Source: an uncultured Tissierellia bacterium (lineage in GTDB: Bacteria > Bacillota > Clostridia > Tissierellales > Peptoniphilaceae). From it: a stretch of 5,354 bases of DNA. The stretch spans positions 1 to 5,354 of the forward strand of contig CAMYOR010000079.1 of the NCBI GenBank assembly GCA_947278105.1, written 5' to 3'. Below the pieces are notes generated by a model. That model had not been told where the DNA came from, did not search any database, and saw nothing but the letters and a program-made list of their open reading frames with translations. Every line of letters begins with the position of its first letter. Position 1 is the first letter of the stretch. The translations under genes and the position numbers were made by a program. Of this stretch, positions 1 to 5,354 are shown one piece after another.

Positions 1-46
1 AGATCCTGAGATGTCTCGTGGGCTCGGAGATGTGTATAAGAGACAG
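1..46 (+). other. Illumina Nextera i7 / Read 2 adapter remnant (not genomic)
   Basis: Positions 13-46 match the 34-base Nextera Read 2 transposase adapter. They start GTCTCGTGGGCTCGG and end in the 19-base Tn5 mosaic end AGATGTGTATAAGAGACAG at 28-46. Positions 5-12 (CCTGAGAT) fit the i7 index slot and, from memory, equal the Nextera XT v2 N715 index as written in the oligo. Positions 1-4 (AGAT) fit the last bases of the P7 flow-cell sequence. Native sequence, in the truB frame, begins immediately at 47. Any open frame starting inside this segment, such as one from position 18 whose product begins MGSEMCIRDR, is an artefact. Confidence 0.98.
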
Positions 47-468
47 ATTTAACCTTTCACTGCCAGTGTTCAAAGGGAACCTATATTCGAAAACTGACCG
101 AAGACCTGGCTGCCGAACTCGGAACCTACGGAACTCTTTGGACCCTGGAAAGGACAAGAGTAGGGCCTTTTTTCACGGATCAGGCAATTTCTATAAACCG
201 GTTAAAAACAATGGAAAGAGAAGATCTCTTTTCTCTTCTAACCCCCATGGAAGATGCCCTCCCAAATTTCCCCTCGATCCTTCTTCAAGGAGAAGAGGCA
301 GAAGCGGCTTTCCACGGCCGATCCCTTGCCTGGCAGGAGGATTGGAAGGGGGAAGAAAATTTTGAAGGCCTCTATAAGATCTTTACGGAAAAAGGTTTTT
401 TAGGGCTGGGGGCAAAGGAAAAAGAGTTTTTGAAGATGAAAAAAGTATTTGCGGATTTAGAGAGGTGA
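47..468 (+). CDS. truB: tRNA pseudouridine-55 synthase TruB, 3' part (5' end missing)
   Basis: TruB isomerises U55 to pseudouridine in the T-loop of almost all tRNAs in the cytoplasm. About 139 C-terminal codons remain, in frame from 49 to the TGA at 466-468. Near the start is the family hallmark CSKGTYIRKLTEDLAAELG (codons from 67), whose Tyr and Arg belong to the TruB active site. It is followed by LERTRVGPF, another conserved TruB strand/helix region, and then a divergent C-terminal tail that is typical of the family. The catalytic Asp motif (GxLDPxATG) would lie upstream and is absent because the contig starts here. An internal ATG at 211 could be mistaken for a gene start, but the homology continues upstream of it without a break. 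The stop lies two bases before the ribF ATG, so the two genes are probably co-transcribed and translationally coupled. Confidence 0.93.
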
Positions 469-470
469 AA

Positions 471-1457
471 ATGAAGGTTATTGACTGTGATTTACCCACG
501 GATGAAGGTTCAGAGGAAGTCTCCATCTGTTTGGGAAATTTAGATGGCATTCACCGCGGCCACCAGAGAATGATTCTGACGTCCCTAAATTATTGCCGGG
601 ACCATTCTATGGTTCCAGCGGTTTTCCTCTTTAAAGACCATTCTGAAAAACAGATCCATCATACCATGAAAGAGCAGCTGACCTCCCTGGAGGATAAAAT
701 TCAGCTCCTAGACCATATTGGCGTTAAAAGGGTCTTTTTAAAAACCTTTGATAAGGAATTTATGTCCATGGATAAGGAGGCCTTTGTTCGTGATTTTTTA
801 ACAAAGAGGCTTGGCACCTGCCATATTGTGATCGGAAAAGACTATTCCTTTGGAAAAATGGCTGAGGGAAGAATTCAGGATTTAAAGGGGTGGGAAGAAA
901 AATATGGCTATACCTTAGATGTGGTTGCCGATGTCCTCTATGAGGGCTCCCGAATTTCTTCCACCCGGATCCGCAATGAAGTCAAAGTAGGCCATGTGGA
1001 AAGGGCCCGGGATATGTTGGGCTATCCCTATATGATCCATGGCAGCATCCAGGCCGGGGCTAATCGGGGCCGTGCTCTTGGCTTTCCTACTGCAAATCTT
1101 TCCCTCCGCTTTCCCTATGTCCTTCCGGAAGACGGAGTATATCTGACTTCGATGCTCGTGAAGGGAAAAACCTTTTATGGGATGACCGATATTGGAAACA
1201 ATCCGACCTTTGGGGGCGATGAGATTAAAATCGAAACCCATCTTTTTGACTTTTCTGAGGACATCTATGGGGAAGAGGTGACCCTGAGCTTCCTTCGCTA
1301 TGAAAGAGGAGAGATTCAGTTTTCTTCAGCTGAAGCCCTTATCAGCCAGCTTCATCGGGACGACGCCTTGCTCCGAAAGTGGGCCAGAGAGGAAGAGAAA
1401 AAAAAAAAAATAAGATCACAGATGTTTTGTCCGGCATCCATTAATGTGGTAAACTAG
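471..1457 (+). CDS. ribF: Bifunctional riboflavin kinase / FMN adenylyltransferase RibF
   Basis: RibF converts riboflavin to FMN and then FAD, using ATP at both steps. The N-terminal nucleotidyltransferase domain (about residues 15-180) has GNLDGIHRGHQ (22-32), matching the family GNFDGVHxGH nucleotide-binding motif with Leu for Phe, and SSTRIR (163-168). The C-terminal flavokinase domain (about 185-312) has GRALGFPTAN (to 209), TDIGNNPTFGG and IETHLFDF. Glu255 in IETH corresponds to the proposed catalytic base. I prefer ATG 471: AGAGG at 461-465 lies five bases upstream. A GTG at 465 would add two residues, overlap the truB stop and have no good ribosome binding site. The frame passes through a run of 13 A (1398-1410) and ends at 1457, giving 328 aa. 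The last 15 or so residues look non-coding and overlap a likely rpsO promoter. With 12 A the protein would end at TAA after EEEKKKK at 313 aa, a more usual family length. The exact 3' end is therefore uncertain. Confidence 0.95.
   Translation: MKVIDCDLPTDEGSEEVSICLGNLDGIHRGHQRMILTSLNYCRDHSMVPAVFLFKDHSEKQIHHTMKEQLTSLEDKIQLLDHIGVKRVFLKTFDKEFMSMDKEAFVRDFLTKRLGTCHIVIGKDYSFGKMAEGRIQDLKGWEEKYGYTLDVVADVLYEGSRISSTRIRNEVKVGHVERARDMLGYPYMIHGSIQAGANRGRALGFPTANLSLRFPYVLPEDGVYLTSMLVKGKTFYGMTDIGNNPTFGGDEIKIETHLFDFSEDIYGEEVTLSFLRYERGEIQFSSAEALISQLHRDDALLRKWAREEEKKKKIRSQMFCPASINVVN
1398..1410 (+). repeat. Poly-A homopolymer (13 A) at the 3' end of ribF
   Basis: Thirteen consecutive A residues encode four Lys codons plus the first base of an Ile codon in ribF. 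The tract is followed at once by TAAG. Losing one A would put this TAA in frame right after the lysines. Tracts of this length are prone to indels during PCR and sequencing, and to transcriptional slippage in cells. Confidence 0.95.
1427..1455 (+). promoter_or_regulatory. Probable sigma-A promoter for rpsO
   Basis: A -35-like TTGTCC (1427-1432) and a -10-like TAAACT (1450-1455) are separated by exactly 17 bases. Each matches the consensus at 4 of 6 positions. A TG one base upstream of the -10 (TGG, 1447-1449) adds an extended -10 element. Transcription would start near 1461-1463, giving an rpsO leader of about 65 bases. The element lies inside the annotated 3' end of ribF, which also suggests that the ribF frame really ends earlier. 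Confidence 0.55.
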
Positions 1458-1461
1458 TACG

Positions 1462-1526
1462 GTACTGCTTCTCAGATTGTGGAAATGGTTCCCCTTCCTG
1501 GAAGCCAGCGAATTAAGGAGAATAAG
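1462..1526 (+). promoter_or_regulatory. rpsO 5' leader with alternative structures over the ribosome binding site
   Basis: The ribosome binding site AAGGAG (1515-1520) lies six bases before the rpsO ATG. Two mutually exclusive folds can be drawn by eye. In the first, GGTTCC (1487-1492) pairs with GGAA-G-CC (1500-1506, one bulged G), and its loop (1493-1499) contains CCTT and TCCT, which can pair with AAGG or AGGA of the ribosome binding site to make an H-type pseudoknot. In the second, CTGG (1498-1501) pairs with CCAG (1505-1508), flanked by CCTT (1493-1496) pairing with AAGG (1515-1518). In several bacteria S15 represses its own mRNA by binding a structured leader, and a pseudoknot is used in E. 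coli. That this leader does the same is inference. Confidence 0.45.
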
Positions 1527-1793
1527 ATGTTAACCAAAGAAGAAAAATTAGAACTGATTACTAAATTTGGAAAAGATGAAAAAGACACCGGCTCTGTTGA
1601 GGTTCAGGTCGCCATGCTTTCCCAGCGCATTCGTGAACTCACGGATCATCTCAAGACCCATAAAAAGGATGCGGCTTCCCGCCGGGGGATGTATAAGCTC
1701 ATCGGTCAAAGAGCAGGACTTTTAAATTATCTTAAAAAGAAAGATATTGAAAAGTATCGGGCTTTAATTGAGCAGCTTCAAATCCGCGGGTAA
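1527..1793 (+). CDS. rpsO: 30S ribosomal protein S15
   Basis: S15 is a primary 16S rRNA-binding protein that recognises the central-domain three-way junction (helices 20-22) and starts assembly of the 30S platform. The product has 88 residues, against the usual 88-89. Family signatures are all present: DTGSVEVQVAMLSQRI, THKKDAASRRGMYKLIGQR and LLNYLKKKDIEKYRALI, with the C-terminal LQIRG. His, Asp and Ser of the HKKDxxS segment are the known rRNA-contacting residues. The ATG at 1527 is chosen because AAGGAG sits six bases upstream and the protein then starts MLTKEEKLELI as in homologues. An in-frame GTG at 1479 would add 16 unrelated residues encoded by the structured leader. The gene follows ribF, has a likely promoter of its own, and is closed by a terminator before pnp. 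Confidence 0.97.
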   Translation: MLTKEEKLELITKFGKDEKDTGSVEVQVAMLSQRIRELTDHLKTHKKDAASRRGMYKLIGQRAGLLNYLKKKDIEKYRALIEQLQIRG

Positions 1794-1844
1794 GGATTTT
1801 ACGGTTCTTTATCCAGGCCCTGATCCTAATTTTTAGACTTTTCC

Positions 1845-1883
1845 AAAGACGGTTTGCCCTTTTGGCCAGACCGTCTTTTTTTT
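1845..1883 (+). terminator. Intrinsic terminator after rpsO
   Basis: The arms AAGACGGTTTG (1846-1856) and CAGACCGTCTT (1867-1877) form an 11-bp stem with one G-U pair. CC/GG extends it inwards past a bulged C, around a T-rich loop. A run of T residues follows directly (1876-1883). It lies about 50 bases after the rpsO stop, and the bases between hold nothing I recognise. It should separate the truB-ribF-rpsO transcript from pnp, although partial read-through cannot be excluded. Confidence 0.9.
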
Positions 1884-1974
1884 CTCTCTTCCTCCACTTT
1901 GACCCTCTGCCATGAAAAATCGGAGCTCTGATGGGTATTATCTGAAAAATCAAGCATTGGAGCCATAGATAGGC

Positions 1975-1980
1975 TATAAT
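1975..1980 (+). promoter_or_regulatory. -10 element of a probable pnp promoter
   Basis: A perfect TATAAT lies 70 bases before the pnp ATG and downstream of the rpsO terminator, where a new promoter is expected. No convincing -35 hexamer is found at 16-18 bases upstream (AAGCAT is the 17-base candidate), and there is no TG extension, so strength is uncertain. Transcription would begin near 1986-1988. Confidence 0.55.
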
Positions 1981-1986
1981 AGAAAT

Positions 1987-2049
1987 GTTTTGATTATCGA
2001 AATAATTCTCGTTGAATACGAAGGGTGAAGATCACCTAGAGGAGGAAAA
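1987..2049 (+). promoter_or_regulatory. pnp 5' leader with three small tandem hairpins and a strong ribosome binding site
   Basis: Three short perfect stems follow one another. ATTAT/ATAAT encloses a CGAA loop (1993-2006). TCGT/ACGA encloses TGAAT (2009-2021). GGTGA/TCACC encloses AGA (2024-2036), and a G-T pair can extend it by one on each side. The ribosome binding site AGAGGAGG (2038-2045) starts right at the base of the third hairpin and ends four bases before the ATG. In E. coli the pnp leader is a hairpin cut by RNase III and used by PNPase for autoregulation. Similar control here is only a possibility. Confidence 0.45.
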
Positions 2050-4149
2050 ATGATTCATGAATATGATTACCATTCACCGGTCACAGACAACGCTTTTCAT
2101 GTGACCATCGGAAAGGTTGCCCAGCAAACGAACGGCGAATGCCTGATTCGGGCAAAAGACACGGTGGTTTTGACGACTGCCGTCGGGGCCAGCTCAACCA
2201 GGGAGGGTCAGGACTTTTTCCCGCTGACCTGTAATTACCAAGAAAAGCTCTATGCTGTCGGCCGAATTCCCGGTGGCTATGGAAAAAGGGAAGGGCGGGG
2301 ATCCATTGAAGCCACCTTAAATTCCCGTCAGATGGACCGGCCTCTTCGTCCTCTTTTCCCGGAAGGATTTATGAATGAGGTTCAAATCATTTCCACAGTC
2401 TTTTCAGTCGATCCCGAGGCTGCACCGGAAATTTGCGCGATGAACGGAGCCTCCCTTTCCTTAACGATATCCGATATTCCCTTTCATGGGCCCATTGGTG
2501 CAGTCATTGTTGGATATTTAAACGGAGAATATGTCATTAATCCTTCCGAGGATCAGCTGGAAGAGTCCGAGTTAAACATAACGGTCGCTGGAACCGAGGA
2601 GGCGATCACGATGGTTGAGGCTGGGGCAAACGAACTTTCCGAAGAAGTCATGCTGGGAGCAATCCTTTATGGTCACCGGGAAGTTCAGGCCATTTGCCGG
2701 TTTATCAAGGACATTGCCCGTGAAATCGGAAAAGAAAAGATGCCCTTTACCTCCCCTGTGATTGATGATCAGCTCAGGGAAAGAGTTAAGCGCTTTGCCG
2801 AAGGCCCTGTTCTGGAAGCTTTAAAGATCAAGGATAAGTATGAAAGAGAAAAAGCCATTAACGCCATCCGGGACGATCTCTTCGATCATTTTAAGGCTAC
2901 GGACTGGGATGTTTTTGACCAGGAAAAAGGAGATATCGGGGCCGTCTTTGAGGAAATTCAAAGAGACGAAGTGCGCCGGATGATTTCACAGGATCAGGTA
3001 AGGGTTGATGGACGCTCCATGACTCAGGTTCGTCCTTTGAGCGCCGAGACAGGGGTTCTTCCCCGAACGCACGGCTCCGGTCTTTTCTCCAGAGGCGAAA
3101 CCCAGGTCCTTTCTACGGTGACCCTGGGCGGCCCTCGGGATGTCCTTTATATTGACGGCCTCCATGCTGATGAGCTGGTAAAGACTTACTTTCACCAATA
3201 CAATTTTCCTCCCTTCTGCGTAGGAGATATGAAGCCGCTGCGGGGGCCCAACCGGAGGGAAATCGGCCACGGAAACCTGGCGGAAAGAGCCCTTCTTCCT
3301 GTTCTGCCCGATTCCGACACCTTCCCCTATACTATCCGTGTGGTTTCGGATGTCCTTTCTTCGAACGGGTCCAGCTCCCAGGCTTCCATTTGCGGCTCAA
3401 CCCTGGCTTTGATGGATGCAGGAGTGCCCATTAAGGCGCCGGTAGCTGGCATTGCCATGGGCCTGATTAAAGAGGGAGAGACCATCTCTGTCTTGACGGA
3501 CATTCAAGGGCTGGAGGATCATCTGGGCGACATGGACTTTAAGGTCGCCGGTACCCGGGAAGGGATTACCGCCCTTCAGATGGACATTAAGGTGGAAGGA
3601 ATCGACCGGGAAGTCATGGAAAGAGCCTTAGAGCAGGCTAGGGTTGCCCGGATGCAGATTTTGGATCTTATCCATTCAACCATTCCTGAGCCCAGAAAAG
3701 AGCTTTCACCCTATGCTCCAAGAATTCTTTCTATGATGATTGACCCTGAAAAGATTCGCGATGTCATTGGCAAGGGCGGCAAGACGATTAACGAAATTAT
3801 CGAAAAGACGGGCGCCTCCATTGACACCGAGGACGATGGCCATATCACCATTGTCGGCGCAGACCAGGAATCGGCGGAAAGGGCGAAAAAGTTCATTGAA
3901 GAGATCGTTAAAGACGTGGAAGTCGGGGATATCTTCGAAGGAACCGTGGTTCGAATCCTTAAATTTGGCGCCTTTGTTAACCTCGGGGGCAATCGTGAGG
4001 GGATGATTCATATTTCTAAGCTTGCCAATCACCGGGTAAACAAGGTGGAGGATGTTGTCAATATTGGAGATCCCGTGAAGGTTAAGGTGATTGAAATTGA
4101 CGATCAGGGGCGAATCAACCTTTCTCATAAGGAATTTTCAGAAGATTAA
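2050..4149 (+). CDS. pnp: Polyribonucleotide nucleotidyltransferase (PNPase)
   Basis: PNPase degrades RNA 3' to 5' with phosphate, releasing nucleoside diphosphates, and can also add 3' tails. It is a trimer and a core part of bacterial mRNA decay. The 699-residue product has the full domain set: RNase PH domain 1 (about 10-145, with FFPLTCNYQEKLYAVGRIPGG), an all-helical linker (about 240-310), RNase PH domain 2 (about 318-545), a KH domain (about 555-615, GKGG loop at 574-577) and an S1 domain (about 624-694, from GDIFEGTVVRILKFGAFV). Active-site positions known from E. coli are kept: Arg402-Arg403, His407, Ser441-Ser443 in NGSSSQAS, and Asp484 and Asp490 in DIQGLEDHLGDMDF. The start is set by AGAGGAGG four bases upstream. 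The gene has its own promoter and terminator and so is probably a single-gene unit. It appears intact and ordinary. Confidence 0.98.
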   Translation: MIHEYDYHSPVTDNAFHVTIGKVAQQTNGECLIRAKDTVVLTTAVGASSTREGQDFFPLTCNYQEKLYAVGRIPGGYGKREGRGSIEATLNSRQMDRPLRPLFPEGFMNEVQIISTVFSVDPEAAPEICAMNGASLSLTISDIPFHGPIGAVIVGYLNGEYVINPSEDQLEESELNITVAGTEEAITMVEAGANELSEEVMLGAILYGHREVQAICRFIKDIAREIGKEKMPFTSPVIDDQLRERVKRFAEGPVLEALKIKDKYEREKAINAIRDDLFDHFKATDWDVFDQEKGDIGAVFEEIQRDEVRRMISQDQVRVDGRSMTQVRPLSAETGVLPRTHGSGLFSRGETQVLSTVTLGGPRDVLYIDGLHADELVKTYFHQYNFPPFCVGDMKPLRGPNRREIGHGNLAERALLPVLPDSDTFPYTIRVVSDVLSSNGSSSQASICGSTLALMDAGVPIKAPVAGIAMGLIKEGETISVLTDIQGLEDHLGDMDFKVAGTREGITALQMDIKVEGIDREVMERALEQARVARMQILDLIHSTIPEPRKELSPYAPRILSMMIDPEKIRDVIGKGGKTINEIIEKTGASIDTEDDGHITIVGADQESAERAKKFIEEIVKDVEVGDIFEGTVVRILKFGAFVNLGGNREGMIHISKLANHRVNKVEDVVNIGDPVKVKVIEIDDQGRINLSHKEFSED

Positions 4150-4202
4150 GGATTTCGTTTTAGAGTTTTGCAAAGTTTATGCATTTAACTAAACATTCGA
4201 TG

Positions 4203-4244
4203 GGCTGTATCCGGACAAGGGCTTGTTCCGATACAGCCTTTTTT
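4203..4244 (+). terminator. Intrinsic terminator after pnp
   Basis: GGCTGTAT (4203-4210) pairs with ATACAGCC (4231-4238). The stem continues inwards through CGGA/TCCG and CAA/TTG with a single bulged base on each side, and closes on a GGGC loop. Six T residues follow (4239-4244). It lies 53 bases after the pnp stop. Confidence 0.93.
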
Positions 4245-4313
4245 ATAGCAAGGCTGTGTCGGCTTCTTCCATTTCTTCTGTTACGCCTGATTGTCCCTGA
4301 ATGTTGACCTCAA

Positions 4314-4324
4314 TATGCTATAAT
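4314..4324 (+). promoter_or_regulatory. Extended -10 promoter for the ftsK/spoIIIE gene
   Basis: TATGCTATAAT combines a perfect -10 hexamer (4319-4324) with the TATGn extension favoured by Gram-positive sigma-A promoters, which reduces the need for a -35 box. A TTGACC at 4304-4309 is only nine bases away and TTGTCC at 4291-4296 is 22 away, so neither is a good -35. Transcription would begin near 4331, leaving a leader of under 20 bases that is little more than the ribosome binding site. Confidence 0.65.
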
Positions 4325-4348
4325 AATTAAAGACTTTGAGGAGGATTC

Positions 4349-5354
4349 ATGACGACGAAAACGGGGAGAAACAATAAAAGAAAACCGGCAAAAACTGAGA
4401 AATCACAGATTTGGTTATTTCTGGGTATTTTATTTTTTATTGCCATTTCTGTGTCAATTTACTTTAAAAATCAGAGTGGTTTTCTTGGGGATATTTTAGG
4501 CGGCTTTCTTTTTCAGCTATTTGGAATCTTTGCCTATGGAGTGCCTGTTCTTATTCTAGCCCTTACCTTCATCAAATGGCTGGATTTATGGGGAAAAAAG
4601 GTCGGGGGAGTGATTGCTTATCTCACGGGGCTTTTTTTCTGCGCTATGCTGGCCGTTTGGGCAAAAGTTTCTCCGAAAGGCTCATTTAAAACCTCGATGC
4701 AGATGGCAGGGGAATGGGGAAGAAAGGTGACCGGCCCCGGTCAGGTGGGCGGTTTTTTCGGCTTCTGGGTCATGCATTTCATTGGACAGATCGGCATTCT
4801 CTGCCTGAGCGTTTTGGCCATATTCTTTTTTATTCTCTATCTCATGAATTGGACCTTAGCGGATTTTTTTCACCTTCTAGGGGAAATTTTTCACGGGTTG
4901 GGGGCTTCCCTTGCCCGGGTATTTCACCGGTTCCAGGATCTGCACGATGACTTAGACCGTCCGGATGTCGATACTACCCTCCAAGGGGAGGAAGAGGCCT
5001 CTTTTTATCAGAATGAAGAGGAAAATGAAAAAATAAAGGCTTCCATGGAAGATACGGACCAGCTTCCCCTTACGGAAATTCAGGAGAGTCTTAAGGAAAA
5101 AAAGGAAGCCCCTTTTACTGAAAACAAACCCTTGCCAGTAAAAAAGCCTCTTTCCTCGATTCCTATCAATGACTATGCGGCGAAAACGCGATTTTTGGCT
5201 GAAGAAATTTCTGAAGAAGAACCTTCGTTTGCCAAAAATACTTCGGATGAGGGCCCGGAAGCGGACGAGACTCCTCTTATTCCTCTGGAAAATGATCTGA
5301 AGGAGACCCCTTCAGAAAATGTTGAGTTTGAACCACCGGCGGAGGGTAAGGAGG
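4349..5354 (+). CDS. FtsK/SpoIIIE-family DNA translocase, N-terminal part (3' end missing)
   Basis: The frame opens at the ATG at 4349, four bases after the strong site GAGGAGG (4338-4344), and stays open to the window edge (335 codons). The short basic N-terminus (KTGRNNKRKPAK) leads into a membrane region with segments at about 21-39, 51-77, 86-105 and 134-167. The last contains GGFFGFWVMHFIGQIG, which resembles the final helices of the FtsK/SpoIIIE 4TM domain. From about 195 the chain is a long acidic, Pro/Ser-containing, low-complexity linker, as usually found between the membrane anchor and the motor. The motor (Walker A/B) and DNA-reading gamma domain would lie beyond the window. Full-length proteins are ATP-driven hexameric DNA pumps at the division septum. 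They clear chromosome ends during division or, as SpoIIIE, fill the forespore. A gene of this family after pnp is common in Clostridia, which supports the call. Which paralogue it is, and hence a symbol, cannot be decided from this part. Confidence 0.85.
   Translation, partial: MTTKTGRNNKRKPAKTEKSQIWLFLGILFFIAISVSIYFKNQSGFLGDILGGFLFQLFGIFAYGVPVLILALTFIKWLDLWGKKVGGVIAYLTGLFFCAMLAVWAKVSPKGSFKTSMQMAGEWGRKVTGPGQVGGFFGFWVMHFIGQIGILCLSVLAIFFFILYLMNWTLADFFHLLGEIFHGLGASLARVFHRFQDLHDDLDRPDVDTTLQGEEEASFYQNEEENEKIKASMEDTDQLPLTEIQESLKEKKEAPFTENKPLPVKKPLSSIPINDYAAKTRFLAEEISEEEPSFAKNTSDEGPEADETPLIPLENDLKETPSENVEFEPPAEGKE

Noticed and set aside
18..365. Open frame of 115 codons starting inside the adapter
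   Set aside because: It begins in adapter sequence and runs out of frame with truB; its product has no recognisable features.
915..1241. Minus-strand open frame opposite ribF, with similar ones opposite rpsO and pnp (1732-1953, 2986-3270, 3706-4128)
   Set aside because: They are antisense to well-conserved genes and show no family motifs of their own.
2031..2037. GATCACCT just before the pnp ribosome binding site resembles the 16S rRNA 3' end (anti-Shine-Dalgarno)
   Set aside because: It is explained as the 3' arm of the GGTGA/TCACC hairpin; pairing with the adjacent AGGAGG would give only three base pairs.
4252..4259. GGCTGTGT repeats the left arm of the pnp terminator and could pair with its right arm
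   Set aside because: It lies after the U-tract, so it would be transcribed too late to prevent termination; probably chance.
4304..4309. TTGACC as a -35 box for the ftsK promoter
   Set aside because: Spacing to TATAAT is only nine bases, far below the 16-18 needed; the extended -10 explains the promoter better.
4714..4950. 78-codon open frame inside the ftsK region
   Set aside because: Shadow frame within the FtsK/SpoIIIE membrane-domain coding sequence, which has the clear ribosome binding site and the membrane pattern.
1..5354. Search for a novel system, mobile element, CRISPR array or tRNA/rRNA gene
   Set aside because: The window is accounted for by conserved housekeeping genes and their control regions; nothing repeated, cloverleaf-like or foreign was seen.

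Overview
The window looks like one end of an assembled contig from a low-to-moderate GC Bacillota, most likely a clostridial or Tissierellia-type anaerobe. The evidence is strong GGAGG-type ribosome binding sites, a TATGnTATAAT extended -10 promoter, compact intrinsic terminators with U-tracts, and the gene order truB-ribF-rpsO-pnp-ftsK/spoIIIE, which is familiar from that group. The genus cannot be named from this sequence alone. All genes lie on the + strand.

Layout: bases 1-46 are not genomic. They are an Illumina Nextera i7/Read 2 adapter, including its index, left on the contig end. Genomic sequence starts at 47 inside the 3' half of truB (tRNA pseudouridine-55 synthase). truB is directly coupled to ribF (riboflavin kinase/FAD synthetase). 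Near its 3' end ribF carries a run of 13 A residues that decides where its frame ends. A promoter and a structured leader precede rpsO (ribosomal protein S15), which ends at a strong terminator. pnp (polynucleotide phosphorylase) has its own promoter, a leader with three small hairpins, and its own terminator. The last gene has an extended -10 promoter and encodes the membrane-anchored N-terminal part of an FtsK/SpoIIIE DNA translocase. It runs off the right edge.

Function: the first four genes belong to the conserved translation/RNA-metabolism neighbourhood: tRNA modification, flavin cofactor synthesis, a 30S ribosomal protein, and the main 3'-5' phosphorolytic exoribonuclease. The fifth begins a chromosome-segregation gene under separate control.

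I see no mobile element, CRISPR array, toxin system or novel gene cassette. The observations most worth a second look are the adapter remnant, the A13 tract at the end of ribF, and the potentially autoregulatory RNA leaders of rpsO and pnp.
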